A stretch of 42,270 nucleotides of DNA from Sulfurimonas sp. GTDB lineage: Bacteria > Campylobacterota > Campylobacteria > Campylobacterales > Sulfurimonadaceae. The position numbers and the translations under genes were made by a program. The stretch is from positions 1 through 42,270 of the forward strand of contig JAURYA010000049.1 of NCBI GenBank assembly GCA_030654155.1, read 5' to 3'. Positions 1 through 8,666 of the stretch are shown here, piece by piece. The notes beneath the pieces were generated by a model. It did not search any database and had not been told where the DNA came from. It saw only the letters and a list, made by a program, of their open reading frames with translations. Position 1 is the first letter of the stretch. Each line of letters starts with the position of its first letter.

Positions 1-183
1 GTTAGACTAAAACTTTACAAAGGAAGCGTAAGCGTAGTTGGTCGCAAATCTATAAAATCACTATTTAACCCTGAGTACTGTACTTTTGAAGAAGATGCGG
101 TGTATGATCAAAAAGATGCGGCAGGTTTTATTAAACTAAACGCTCTTAGATTTATAATTGCCGGCAAAGCTAGAAAAAAATAA
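1..183 (+). CDS. argG: Argininosuccinate synthase, C-terminal end (partial)
   Basis: The open frame runs from the first base to a TAA at 181-183 and encodes the last 60 residues. ArgG condenses citrulline and aspartate with ATP in arginine synthesis in the cytoplasm. The tail reads [17 protein letters not shown], then [12 protein letters not shown] and a final [15 protein letters not shown], which is the normal end of the ArgG family. The start and the ATP-binding PP-loop lie outside the window. The next gene begins 18 bases downstream on the same strand with its own AAGGAA ribosome site, so the two are probably co-transcribed. The identification rests on tail similarity and on the argG-rplI-hslV neighbourhood that I recall from Campylobacter. 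Confidence 0.85.
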   Translation, partial: VRLKLYKGSVSVVGRKSIKSLFNPEYCTFEEDAVYDQKDAAGFIKLNALRFIIAGKARKK

Positions 184-201
184 CCACTTAAGGAAAATAG
201 C

Positions 202-939
202 ATGAGCATAATCAAAATAGATATGAATTCACCAGAGTTTCAAGCTGAGTTAGCAAAAACTGTTATCTTTACGGATAAAGTAAATAAGCAGTTCGGCTGG
301 GTTTACAATCCTCAAGCAGAGGTAAACGAAGGCGTACAGATGGGTCTTGCTAGAAACAAGATGATGTATGGTAAACGCTTCTGCCCATGTTTTATGGTTG
401 AAGTTGTGGATGAAAAACCAAGAAGTGTAGAAGATAGAATCTGTCCATGCAAGCCGGCAATTGAAAAAGAGATTCCAGAAGATGGAACATGTCACTGCGG
501 AATCTACTGCACGCCTGAGTATGCTGCAAACAAAAAAGCAGAGATGGGCATTGAAGAGGTTGTTCATACGCATTCTCGCGGTTTGACAAAAGATGAAGCA
601 GCAATTTTGCTAAATCAAGGTGAGCTAGATGCAGACGAATTAATATCTCTGCTTGAAGCAAGAAATCTCGGTATGGTAGCGTTTAAACTAGTTGACGTAA
701 GAGAGCATATGGAGTGGCAGATGGGGCACATAAAAGGTGCTGACAAACTTGTACCTACTAGCAGTTTTTTTGCTGCACTTGATGACGCAAAACTAAACAA
801 AGACGAAAACATAATTGTATATTGTCACGTTGGAAGCAGAAGTGCACACTGTGCTAGAATATTAAAAGACATGGGATATACGAAAATAGGAAATTTATCA
901 TATGGAATAGTTTCATATGGCGGCAAAATAGAGAGATAA
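202..939 (+). CDS. Ferredoxin:thioredoxin reductase catalytic domain fused to a rhodanese domain
   Basis: A 245-residue two-domain protein. Residues about 20-110 resemble the catalytic (beta) chain of ferredoxin:thioredoxin reductase. The cysteine pattern is CPC (61, 63), CPC (81, 83) and CHC (97, 99), the family layout for a [4Fe-4S] cluster plus a redox-active disulfide. An extra Cys sits at 103, and the spacers are slightly longer than in plant FTR. Residues about 140-245 form a rhodanese domain with VDVREHMEWQMGHI and the active-site loop VYCHVGSRS (Cys208). By family knowledge the first half reduces disulfides with electrons from ferredoxin and the second half carries persulfide sulfur. 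Coupling of the two activities is inference. The ATG follows AAGGAAAAT. It sits between argG and rplI, a slot that I recall as empty in Campylobacter jejuni. Confidence 0.8.
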   Translation: MSIIKIDMNSPEFQAELAKTVIFTDKVNKQFGWVYNPQAEVNEGVQMGLARNKMMYGKRFCPCFMVEVVDEKPRSVEDRICPCKPAIEKEIPEDGTCHCGIYCTPEYAANKKAEMGIEEVVHTHSRGLTKDEAAILLNQGELDADELISLLEARNLGMVAFKLVDVREHMEWQMGHIKGADKLVPTSSFFAALDDAKLNKDENIIVYCHVGSRSAHCARILKDMGYTKIGNLSYGIVSYGGKIER

Positions 940-948
940 GGAAAAACA

Positions 949-1395
949 ATGAAAGTACTATTGATTAAAGACGTAAAAACTCTAGGCAAAGCAGGTGAAG
1001 TTAAAGAGGTAAAAGATGGCTACGGCCAAAACTTTTTAATAGCAAAAGGTTTTGCGAAACATGCAACTACCGAAATTTTGGCTAAACATAAAGAAGATGA
1101 AAAATTGGCGGCAGAAGAGCTTGCTAAAGAGATATCATCACTAAAAGAGCTGGCAACAAAGCTAGATAAAGCTGAAATCGTAATCACCAAAAAACTTGGC
1201 CAAAACGGTCACCTTTTCGGCTCAATTACAAAAGATGAAGTAGCCCAAGCACTTCAAGAACAGCACAATATCGAAATTGACAAGAAACATATAACAGATA
1301 AAGTTTCAATCAAAACAGTCGGCGAGCATGACCTTGACCTGAAATTAGGTCATGGAATCCACGCAACTCTGCATGTGGATGTTCAGGGGGAGTAA
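949..1395 (+). CDS. rplI: 50S ribosomal protein L9
   Basis: A 148-residue protein of normal L9 length. The N-terminal domain has the family signature: MKVLLIKDVKTLGKAGEV followed by GYGQNFLIAKGFAKHAT. A charged connecting helix spans about residues 45-75, and a C-terminal domain includes KKLGQNGHLFGSIT and GHGIHATLHVDV. L9 binds 23S rRNA domain V at the base of the L1 stalk and helps maintain frame. The ATG is preceded by AAGGAAAAA. It begins 9 bases after the FTR/rhodanese gene and is followed after 41 bases by hslV, so all three probably lie in one transcript. Confidence 0.97.
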   Translation: MKVLLIKDVKTLGKAGEVKEVKDGYGQNFLIAKGFAKHATTEILAKHKEDEKLAAEELAKEISSLKELATKLDKAEIVITKKLGQNGHLFGSITKDEVAQALQEQHNIEIDKKHITDKVSIKTVGEHDLDLKLGHGIHATLHVDVQGE

Positions 1396-1436
1396 TTTAG
1401 ATATGAACTATTTTTTCCAGCCACTAGGAGACAAAC

Positions 1437-1982
1437 TTGTTTGACGCAACTACCATACTTGCATACAAAGGCAAGAACAAAGCAGTAATCGGCGGAGACG
1501 GTCAGGTTACTTTTGGAAACAGTGTTCTAAAAGGCAATGCTACTAAAATCCGAACTCTTCATAACGGTAAAATTTTAGCCGGTTTTGCTGGGAGCACGGC
1601 TGACGCTTTTAATCTTTTTGACATGTTCGAAGATTTTCTAGAAGCAAAAAAAGGCGATATTTTAAAATCAGTTGTCGAATTCTCCAAAGCATGGAGAAAA
1701 GACAAAGTCCTTCGCCGTCTTGAAGCTATGATGATAGTACTCAACAATGAACATATTTTTATCCTTACCGGCAACGGCGATGTAGTTGAGCCCGAAGACG
1801 GAGAGATTGCTTCAATCGGAAGCGGTGGAAACTTCGCCATATCTGCTGCGCGTGCCCTTAAAAAACATACCTCTTTAGATGAAGAGGAGCTTGTACGCGA
1901 GAGCCTTAAAATTGCCGCTGATCTATGCATCTACACAAACCACAACATTAAAACTCTCACACTCAGCGGAGAAAACAAGTGA
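1437..1982 (+). CDS. hslV: ATP-dependent protease peptidase subunit HslV (ClpQ)
   Basis: A 181-residue threonine peptidase that forms the two-ring proteolytic core of the HslUV protease. The chosen start is TTG at 1437, because AGGAG at 1426-1430 lies 6 bases upstream. The product begins [20 protein letters not shown]. In the family the mature enzyme begins at the first Thr of the TT pair, here Thr5, so a four-residue propeptide must be removed instead of only the initiator Met. Other family marks are [26 protein letters not shown] and [14 protein letters not shown]. The gene overlaps hslU by 4 bases, which fits stoichiometric coupled translation. A 13-codon open frame (1403-1444) overlaps its start and is treated as a finding. 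Confidence 0.95.
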   Translation: MFDATTILAYKGKNKAVIGGDGQVTFGNSVLKGNATKIRTLHNGKILAGFAGSTADAFNLFDMFEDFLEAKKGDILKSVVEFSKAWRKDKVLRRLEAMMIVLNNEHIFILTGNGDVVEPEDGEIASIGSGGNFAISAARALKKHTSLDEEELVRESLKIAADLCIYTNHNIKTLTLSGENK

Positions 1983-3307
1983 ATCTAACACCAAAAGAGA
2001 TAGTTGAATATTTAGACAAATATGTCATTTCGCAACACAACGCTAAAAAAACTATCGCACTTGCTCTCAGAACCAGATACAGAAGAATGCAACTAAGCCA
2101 AGAGCTTCAAAATGATATAACGCCAAAAAATATATTGATGATAGGCTCAACGGGTGTCGGAAAAACAGAAATTTCAAGACGCTTGGCGAAGATGATGAAA
2201 GTCCCTTTTATCAAAGTTGAAGCAAGCAAATATACCGAAGTAGGTTTTGTCGGACGAGATGTTGAATCTATGATTAGGGATTTGGTTGTTGCGTCTATTG
2301 CTATAGTAAAAGCAGAGAAAGAGGAAGAGAACAAAGAGAAGATAGAGAACTATATTTTAAACAAGATAGTTGAGAAGCTTCTGCCCCCTCTTCCACTGGG
2401 TGCCAGCGAGAGCAAAAAAGATGACTACCAGAGACTTTTAAGCGTTATGGAGGAGAGAGTTCTCTCAGGCGAGATGGATGATAAAATCATACAGCTTGAG
2501 ATTGAAAAGATACATGTAGAGTTTAACGATACAAATCTTCCTCCTGAAATGGCAAAGGTTCAAGAATCTTTCTCTAGGGTATTTTCTCAAATGAATAAAG
2601 AAGATAATAAAAAAGAGGTGACTGTAAGGGACGCAAAAGCTATTTTAAAAAATGAGGCTAGTGCGAAACTTATTGATTCTACACATATTCAGTCTGAAGC
2701 GCTCAGACGTGCCGAGAGTGGCGGAATTATATTTTTGGATGAGATTGACAAAATCGCTATAAGCGAAAAATCACAGGGCAGAAATGACCCTAGCAAAGAG
2801 GGAGTTCAAAGAGATTTACTCCCTATCGTCGAGGGAAGCAGCGTTTCTACGAAGTATGGAGCGATAAATACCGACCATATTCTCTTTATTGCCGCAGGTG
2901 CATTTCATCTATGCAAACCGAGCGATTTGATTCCGGAACTTCAGGGTAGATTTCCGCTAAGAGTTGAGCTTGAATCTTTAACAGAGGATACTCTCTATAA
3001 GATACTTACTCAAACAAAAAACTCATTGCTTAAGCAATATGAAGCGCTTTTAAGTGTTGAGGGAATGAAGTTAATTTTTGAAGATGAGGCGATTAGAGCT
3101 ATTGCAAAATTGGCTCATAGAGCAAATGAAGTTGCTGAAGACATCGGAGCAAGAAGACTTCATACCGTGCTAGAAAAGGTTTTGGAAGATGTAAGTTTTA
3201 ATGCAGATGAGTATATGGACAAAGAGTTTATCGTCACTGCAAAATTGGTACATGAAAAATTAGATGCTGTTGTCGAAAACGATGACTTATCAAGATATAT
3301 CTTATAG
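1979..3307 (+). CDS. hslU: ATP-dependent protease ATPase subunit HslU (ClpY)
   Basis: A 442-residue AAA+ unfoldase that feeds substrates to HslV. The start is GTG at 1979, overlapping the hslV stop. The N-terminal sequence [20 protein letters not shown] is characteristic. The Walker A motif GSTGVGKT is at residues 56-63, the pore loop GFVGRDVES lies around residues 88-96, and the Walker B motif [11 protein letters not shown] has Asp254-Glu255. Between them lies the charged I-domain (about 110-235) that grips substrates. The chain ends DDLSRYIL, matching the family tail that inserts into HslV and switches it on. It forms a translationally coupled pair with hslV, and era starts 8 bases downstream. 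Confidence 0.96.
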   Translation: MNLTPKEIVEYLDKYVISQHNAKKTIALALRTRYRRMQLSQELQNDITPKNILMIGSTGVGKTEISRRLAKMMKVPFIKVEASKYTEVGFVGRDVESMIRDLVVASIAIVKAEKEEENKEKIENYILNKIVEKLLPPLPLGASESKKDDYQRLLSVMEERVLSGEMDDKIIQLEIEKIHVEFNDTNLPPEMAKVQESFSRVFSQMNKEDNKKEVTVRDAKAILKNEASAKLIDSTHIQSEALRRAESGGIIFLDEIDKIAISEKSQGRNDPSKEGVQRDLLPIVEGSSVSTKYGAINTDHILFIAAGAFHLCKPSDLIPELQGRFPLRVELESLTEDTLYKILTQTKNSLLKQYEALLSVEGMKLIFEDEAIRAIAKLAHRANEVAEDIGARRLHTVLEKVLEDVSFNADEYMDKEFIVTAKLVHEKLDAVVENDDLSRYIL

Positions 3308-3315
3308 GAAAAAAT

Positions 3316-4194
3316 ATGACTAAAGCCGGTTTCGTCTCTCTAATAGGTCGTCCAAATGCTGGAAAGAGCACACTAATGAACTCACTACTAGGTGAAAATA
3401 TTGCCATGGTTAGTCAAAAAGCCAATGCAACTAGAAAAAGATCAAATGCAATTGTTATGCATGAGAACACTCAAATAATCTTTGTTGACACTCCAGGATT
3501 GCACGAAAGAGAAAAGGTTTTAAATCAGTTTATGCTTGATGAAGCTCTAAAGGCTATGGGTGACTGTGATTTGATTGTATATCTGGCTCCAGTAACAGAC
3601 AGCGTTGAGCATTATGAAAAATTTTTAAAACTAAATAACTCTAAAATCAAACATATAATAGTATTAAGCAAAATAGATCAGGTTACTCAAGAAAAGCTGT
3701 TTAAAAAAATAGCTCAATATAACCAATTTTCAGACCATTTTGAAGCTCTTATTCCGATGGCGGTGCCTAAAAAAGTTGGGCACAAGGACCTGCTTGAAAC
3801 AATATCAAAGCTTTTGCCGGAGTCTCCGTTTCTTTTTGATCCAGAGGATCTGACAAGTGAGTTAGTAAGAGATATATATGCAGGGTTTATAAGAGAAGGG
3901 ATCTTTGAAAATGTCAGCGATGAGATTCCGTACGAATCAGATGTTTTAATAGACAAGATATATGAAGAGAAAAATGTAGACAGAATTATTGCTACCATCA
4001 TTGTAGAGAAAGAGTCTCAAAAAGGTATTATAATCGGCAAAGGCGGGGAGTCAATAAAAAGAATCGGAAAGTACTCCAGAGAAAAGATAGAGATGCTTAG
4101 TGGGAAAAAAGTTTATCTTGATTTACAGGTTGTTGTAAAAAAAGGGTGGACAAAAGATAAATCATATTTACAAGAGATAGGCTATATATCATGA
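3316..4194 (+). CDS. era: GTPase Era
   Basis: A 292-residue ribosome-assembly GTPase that binds the 3' end of 16S rRNA on the maturing small subunit. The G1 loop is GRPNAGKST (residues 11-19), G3 is DTPGLHE, and the G4 position reads LSKID, with Ser where Asn is most common. The C-terminal KH domain carries GIIIGKGGESIKRIG and the typical basic end VVVKKGWTKDKSYL. The start ATG follows TAGGAAAAAAT, 8 bases after hslU. The last 4 bases overlap the ATG of the next, envelope-related gene. The hslV-hslU-era order is one I recall from Campylobacter, so the G4 variant is probably a lineage trait and not a defect. Confidence 0.95.
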   Translation: MTKAGFVSLIGRPNAGKSTLMNSLLGENIAMVSQKANATRKRSNAIVMHENTQIIFVDTPGLHEREKVLNQFMLDEALKAMGDCDLIVYLAPVTDSVEHYEKFLKLNNSKIKHIIVLSKIDQVTQEKLFKKIAQYNQFSDHFEALIPMAVPKKVGHKDLLETISKLLPESPFLFDPEDLTSELVRDIYAGFIREGIFENVSDEIPYESDVLIDKIYEEKNVDRIIATIIVEKESQKGIIIGKGGESIKRIGKYSREKIEMLSGKKVYLDLQVVVKKGWTKDKSYLQEIGYIS

Positions 4195-5156
4195 AATTAC
4201 TACTACTTATTTTAATAAGCTTAAATGTTTTTGCTAGCAATATACTAACCAGTTATAGAGTTAACGGCGTTGCAGACATTGAAAAGCAGATGGATTTAGA
4301 ACTATCAAAAGAGGAATATTGGAGCAGTTACCTAGTTACAAAAGATACAACATTTGGCTATATAGAATCTTATCTTAACGTTCTTGCTTGTGATAAATCA
4401 AAATCAACATTAGACCTATACTCTACCGACCAAAACCAAAGTTTTAAATTTAAAAAAACATATAGCGCTTTTACAGGTAAAATAAAGGGCGATAAAACAA
4501 AAGAGGGTGATTTAAAAACTCCGGTAGGAATCTATCAAATAGTTCAAAAACTCTCTAAAGAGACAAATCTGGACCCTTTTTATGGTCCTTTTGCTTTTGT
4601 AACATCATACCCGAATCTGTATGACTCTTACAGAGGAAGAAATGGCTCTGGAATATGGATACATGGTCTTCCATCAGAAGATAGAGATTCGTTTACAAGA
4701 GGATGTATTGCGATAAACAATTCAAGTATTGAATGCTTAGATAGAAATATAGATATATCAAAAACTCTTATTATCATAAATGACTCAAGTGTTAAAACCA
4801 ATGTCTCAAAAGAGACACTATCTTCAATACTTGCACAGCTCTACTCTTGGAGATATGCTTGGCTTTATGATGATATAGAAAATTACCTAAGCTTCTATTC
4901 AACTCAATTTGTTAGACATGACGGCATGGATATTGAAAAATTTACAAGCTACAAAACAAGAGTCTTTAAAAAAGCTGAGAAAAAATCTATTTTATTTAAC
5001 GACATTAACGTTATTCCATATCCTGGCAATACAAATATATATCAAATTACTTTTAAAGAGTTCTATAAATCTAATAGTTTTGAGTTTATAGGCAATAAAA
5101 CATTAATTGTAGAATTTGATAAAAATAAAAAAATAAAAATACTAACCGAACTATAA
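4191..5156 (+). CDS. L,D-transpeptidase-fold murein LD-carboxypeptidase, Csd6/Pgp2-like
   Basis: A 321-residue secreted protein with a short signal peptide (LLLLILISLNVFAS, residues 3-16). The central YkuD fold has YSAFTGKIKGDKTKEGDLKTP (here residues 91-111 in part), then IWIHGLP with His158 and TRGCIAI with Cys172, the catalytic His/Cys pair of this class. About 110 residues after the catalytic domain resemble the NTF2-like tail of Helicobacter Csd6. Csd6 and Campylobacter Pgp2 trim tetrapeptides to tripeptides in the periplasm and are needed for helical shape, so that is the likely role. The start overlaps era by 4 bases (ATGA). The partner DL-carboxypeptidase follows after 11 bases. A true L,D-transpeptidase cannot be excluded from sequence alone. 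Confidence 0.8.
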   Translation: MKLLLLILISLNVFASNILTSYRVNGVADIEKQMDLELSKEEYWSSYLVTKDTTFGYIESYLNVLACDKSKSTLDLYSTDQNQSFKFKKTYSAFTGKIKGDKTKEGDLKTPVGIYQIVQKLSKETNLDPFYGPFAFVTSYPNLYDSYRGRNGSGIWIHGLPSEDRDSFTRGCIAINNSSIECLDRNIDISKTLIIINDSSVKTNVSKETLSSILAQLYSWRYAWLYDDIENYLSFYSTQFVRHDGMDIEKFTSYKTRVFKKAEKKSILFNDINVIPYPGNTNIYQITFKEFYKSNSFEFIGNKTLIVEFDKNKKIKILTEL

Positions 5157-5167
5157 AAGATATATAT

Positions 5168-6481
5168 ATGAAATATACTTTTATAAGAGTGTTTTTTGCT
5201 CTAAATATCTTTTTAACTCCTATATTTGGAGATGTTCAATTAATTAAAAAAGAAAACAGTGACTCAAACACAACTCTTCTTGTTATAGGCGGAATACATG
5301 GTGATGAGCCGGGCGGATATTTTTCTGCATCAATATTAGCAACTCATTATAAAATAAACTCAAAAAACCTCTGGATAGTTCCAAACCTAAATCAAGAAAG
5401 CATCCAAAAAGATAGCAGAGGCGTAAACGGAGATATGAACAGAAAATTCTCCATAATAAACAGTGGAGATAAAGATAAAAAAATTGTTGAAAATATTAAA
5501 GAGATAATTACCAAGAAAAATGTTTCTTTAGTTTTAAATCTACATGATGGCAATGGGTTTTACAGAAAAACTGACAAAGGAAATATTTTCAATCCGAATG
5601 CTTGGGGACAAACATGCGTAATTGATCAATGCGATTTAATTGAAAACCAGCCATTTGGAAACTTAAATACAATTGCTATTGACATTAAAGAGAGAATAAA
5701 CAAAAGACTTATAGAAGAACATCACACTTTTGACGTAAAAAATACTAACACAAAATTTGATGATGAAGCTATGCAGCTCTCTCTTACATATTTTGCAGTT
5801 ACAAACAACAAACCTGCTTTTGCAATAGAGAGCAGTAAAAACTTGCCTTCACTTTCTCAGAAAGTTTTTTATCATCTCCTTGCGATAGAAGAATTTATGA
5901 ACATTATGGATATATCTTTTACTAGAGAATTTGAATTAAATGAACAAAATATTGATCAAATACTGAAAACTTATGGAAATTTAAATATAAATAACAATAT
6001 CTCAATTAATTTAACTAACATAAAAAAATCTTTAAGCTTTATTCCGATAAAATCAGAGAGTAATGTATTTAAGTTTTCTAACCCACTGGGGAATGTTGTT
6101 AAAGAGAGTGGCGGCTTTGTTGTTTACATAGGCAATAAAAAAATTACAACTCTCGGTCCACAATATTTTAAGCAGGGAGAGTCTTGTATAGAAGAGTTTG
6201 AAGTCATGGCTGATGGAGTTAAAATTTCATTAGGTGAAACTTCAGATTTTTTTGTAAATGACGATTTTAATATCGTTAAAAAAGATGGTTATCGTGCGAA
6301 TATTATTGGTTACAAAGCAGTTGGTCGTCTTGATGAGAGCGGTGTAAACATTAAGCTTCAAGATTTTGACAAAAAATTCTCTATTGACGTAGACGACTTA
6401 GTTTACAGAATTGAGTTTTATAAAAATAATGAATTTTGTTCTATGTCCAAAGTTCATTTTAGACAGGATAATGCAAAATGA
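5168..6481 (+). CDS. Murein DL-carboxypeptidase (M14 zinc peptidase), Csd4/Pgp1-like
   Basis: A 437-residue exported zinc carboxypeptidase. A hydrophobic signal segment covers residues 5-20. Metal ligands are His44 and Glu47 in GGIHGDEPGG and His126 in LNLHDGNGFY; the catalytic Glu is Glu221 in FAIESSKN. The positions match my recollection of Helicobacter pylori Csd4 (46, 49, 128, 222) within two residues, but the first ligand here is the canonical His, not the unusual Gln of H. pylori. Two beta-rich domains follow to the C-terminus, as in Csd4. The family cuts muropeptide tripeptides to dipeptides in the periplasm and curves the cell. It follows the LD-carboxypeptidase gene closely and overlaps the next gene by 4 bases. 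The ribosome site is weak, suggesting coupling to the upstream gene. Confidence 0.82.
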   Translation: MKYTFIRVFFALNIFLTPIFGDVQLIKKENSDSNTTLLVIGGIHGDEPGGYFSASILATHYKINSKNLWIVPNLNQESIQKDSRGVNGDMNRKFSIINSGDKDKKIVENIKEIITKKNVSLVLNLHDGNGFYRKTDKGNIFNPNAWGQTCVIDQCDLIENQPFGNLNTIAIDIKERINKRLIEEHHTFDVKNTNTKFDDEAMQLSLTYFAVTNNKPAFAIESSKNLPSLSQKVFYHLLAIEEFMNIMDISFTREFELNEQNIDQILKTYGNLNINNNISINLTNIKKSLSFIPIKSESNVFKFSNPLGNVVKESGGFVVYIGNKKITTLGPQYFKQGESCIEEFEVMADGVKISLGETSDFFVNDDFNIVKKDGYRANIIGYKAVGRLDESGVNIKLQDFDKKFSIDVDDLVYRIEFYKNNEFCSMSKVHFRQDNAK

Positions 6482-8031
6482 GTAAAAAAGAACAACACTC
6501 TTTCTCTAGTGTACTTTCTATTAATCCATACAAAAATACGTATGTCAGCGCCGTTGCAAGTTCTTTAAGAGTAACTACATCACCTGAATACAGTAAAGAA
6601 CAGTATGTAATCTCTTATCTGAATACAAAAAGTTTTATTAATAGCCATATTGTTATAAGCAAAAATATTCCAGATGAAGATTTGTATGATGCTATTTACA
6701 ATAAGGCATATGATGAGCTTGGGCTTGATCAAGCCATAATGTATCAAATAGAGTATATAGAAACTTTTAGCAATCTAGATGAAAGCAACAGAAGCTTCCA
6801 CGTATTTATAATAGACCCCATAACAGTTAATGATATATTTAAGAATGCGGTTGAAAAAATTAAATACATAGACTATATCATTCCCTCTCCTCTATTACTA
6901 AAGTCACTTTATTCTAGAGAGATTATACAAGATAGCGGTGTTCACTGTTTTATCTACTTCCAAGAGAATGATACTTCTATAACTATATATAATGAAAAAG
7001 AGTTCGTATATACAAAATCTATAAATTATTCATTCTTACAGATGCATGAGAGATTTTGTGAGATTCATGGAGAGATGGTTGAATATGAGGATTTTATTCA
7101 CTTTCTATCAAATGAGGACCTTAAAACTACTAACAATAGTTATAAAACAGATATTATAAAGCTCTACAAAGAGATATTTGCAAACATTAATGATATTTTA
7201 ACGTATGTAAAAAGAGCTTTGGATATAGATAAAATAGAGAGTGTATACATAGATACTCAGCTTTCTACAATAACTAAAATAGATGAGATGGCAGAAGTAG
7301 AGCTTAGCATTAAAAGCAGCAGTTTCAATTTTAACTATGGATTTAAAAGCGAAGATACTCACATTGATCACTTTCACTATCTTATGCAGATCTACACTAC
7401 TCTTCCTGAAAATGAGAGATATGAGTGTAATTTTACTACATATCATCGCCCTCCAAAATTTACACGAAGAGAGAGCGGACGCGCTATATTACTAGCTGCG
7501 GCTTCTTTAGTGCTTGTTTTTCTATATCCCGTATCATATTGGACGCTTACATATGCTCAAACATTACAATATACGCTTTTAGAGGAAGAGTATAAGAGTG
7601 TCCATAACATTAAAATAACAAGAGAAGCAATTATAAAAAGCAAAGAGGCTGAGAAGGATGGTGTATCAAAACTTCTAGCTCAGGCGCAGCAAGAGTATGT
7701 TGAGAAGAAAAATACACTCATAAAAATTCATGATGTAAAAGTTAATTACCCGATGAAAGCCAACCTTTTACAAATATTGACAAAAGAGTTGAATGACTAC
7801 GATGTCAAATTAGAAACTGCTTTTTATTCAGAAACAGAAATAGCAGATAAAAGCAGCACCTCAAAAGAGTTTAAGTTTGGTTTAGTATCTTCTAACGATA
7901 AAAAGATTACTGATTTAATTAAGTATCTAACTAAAACATATGAAGGAAAATTTCACTTCTCTATTAATGAGATATCATATAAAATAGAAGAGAAGTTGTA
8001 CTTTGGTGAATTAAAGGTGAATTTATTATGA
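6478..8031 (+). CDS. PilM/PilN-like (GspL-type) assembly protein of a T2S/T4P-like machine
   Basis: A 517-residue bitopic membrane protein. Residues 1 to about 335 are cytoplasmic and have the length and alternating beta/alpha look of an actin-like PilM/GspL domain, but I see no strong motif. A single hydrophobic segment (AILLAAASLVLVFLYPVSYW) spans about residues 338-357. A coiled coil follows, then a PilN-like periplasmic alpha/beta domain to the end. In type IV pili the same layout is split between PilM and PilN; here the two would be fused. The call rests mainly on position: 4-base overlaps both upstream (DL-carboxypeptidase) and downstream (PilO-like gene), with a secretin and GspE/F in the same operon. 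MshI is the nearest named analogue. The predicted role is an inner-membrane scaffold linking the ATPase to the periplasmic complex. Confidence 0.6.
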   Translation: MSKKEQHSFSSVLSINPYKNTYVSAVASSLRVTTSPEYSKEQYVISYLNTKSFINSHIVISKNIPDEDLYDAIYNKAYDELGLDQAIMYQIEYIETFSNLDESNRSFHVFIIDPITVNDIFKNAVEKIKYIDYIIPSPLLLKSLYSREIIQDSGVHCFIYFQENDTSITIYNEKEFVYTKSINYSFLQMHERFCEIHGEMVEYEDFIHFLSNEDLKTTNNSYKTDIIKLYKEIFANINDILTYVKRALDIDKIESVYIDTQLSTITKIDEMAEVELSIKSSSFNFNYGFKSEDTHIDHFHYLMQIYTTLPENERYECNFTTYHRPPKFTRRESGRAILLAAASLVLVFLYPVSYWTLTYAQTLQYTLLEEEYKSVHNIKITREAIIKSKEAEKDGVSKLLAQAQQEYVEKKNTLIKIHDVKVNYPMKANLLQILTKELNDYDVKLETAFYSETEIADKSSTSKEFKFGLVSSNDKKITDLIKYLTKTYEGKFHFSINEISYKIEEKLYFGELKVNLL

Positions 8032-8666
8032 ATTTCAAATTAATGATCGAAGAGACCTTACAAAGAATTGATAATTTCTTTAAGGAAAAATCTCAAAAAG
8101 ATGTTTATATAGTCTATATAATGATAATTGCCATTTTAGCTGCATTGGCTTATCCGTTTTATGACCTAACCGCCAAAGAGTTTAATGTTATAAAAGACAA
8201 GGTTAAACAAATTACCACAAAAATAGATGCCGACAAAATTTACCTGAAGATAAACACAGAGGCAACGGTAGTTAAATTAGGGCAAGACATTATAACGCTA
8301 GAGGGTGAGCTGGTAACTCAAAGAGATACAAATAAGTATATTAAAGAGAAGATAGAGACAATATCATCATTAATATACGATGAAGTTGCGTGGGGTAAAT
8401 ATCTTAACTCTATATCCATACATGCTAAAGAGCACAACATGAAGATTATTAACTTTGTTAACACATATTCATTGAACAACGAGTCAGCTTTTGGCCATGT
8501 ACTGGATATCTCTCTTGATGTTAAGGGAAGCTTTTTAGATACGGTGAAGTTCATTAATTCTTTAGAGCAGAGTGAGCTGGTTGTAGATGTTCATGATTTG
8601 GACGTAAAAGCTCAAGATGCACTAAACACGAAGATTAAGATTTCAGTTTGGGGGATTACTTACTAA
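8028..8666 (+). CDS. PilO-like inner-membrane assembly protein
   Basis: A 212-residue protein with a cytoplasmic N-terminus, one membrane segment (residues about 27-46, VYIVYIMIIAILAALAYPFY), a coiled-coil stretch (about 50-110) and a compact periplasmic domain including SLDVKGSFLDTVKFINSLEQ, the typical PilO pattern of a strand followed by a helix. PilO pairs with PilN in the periplasm and aligns the platform with the secretin. It overlaps the upstream PilM/N-like gene by 4 bases and its stop codon shares a base with the start of the PilP-like gene, so the three are coupled. Recognition rests on architecture and context, since primary sequence in this family is poorly conserved. MshJ is the MSHA-system equivalent. 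Confidence 0.6.
   Translation: MNFKLMIEETLQRIDNFFKEKSQKDVYIVYIMIIAILAALAYPFYDLTAKEFNVIKDKVKQITTKIDADKIYLKINTEATVVKLGQDIITLEGELVTQRDTNKYIKEKIETISSLIYDEVAWGKYLNSISIHAKEHNMKIINFVNTYSLNNESAFGHVLDISLDVKGSFLDTVKFINSLEQSELVVDVHDLDVKAQDALNTKIKISVWGITY

Noticed and set aside
1559-1930. A 123-codon open frame on the - strand inside hslV.
   Set aside because: It lies wholly antisense to a well-conserved gene, is rich in Ser and Arg as expected for reverse reading, and has no recognisable family.
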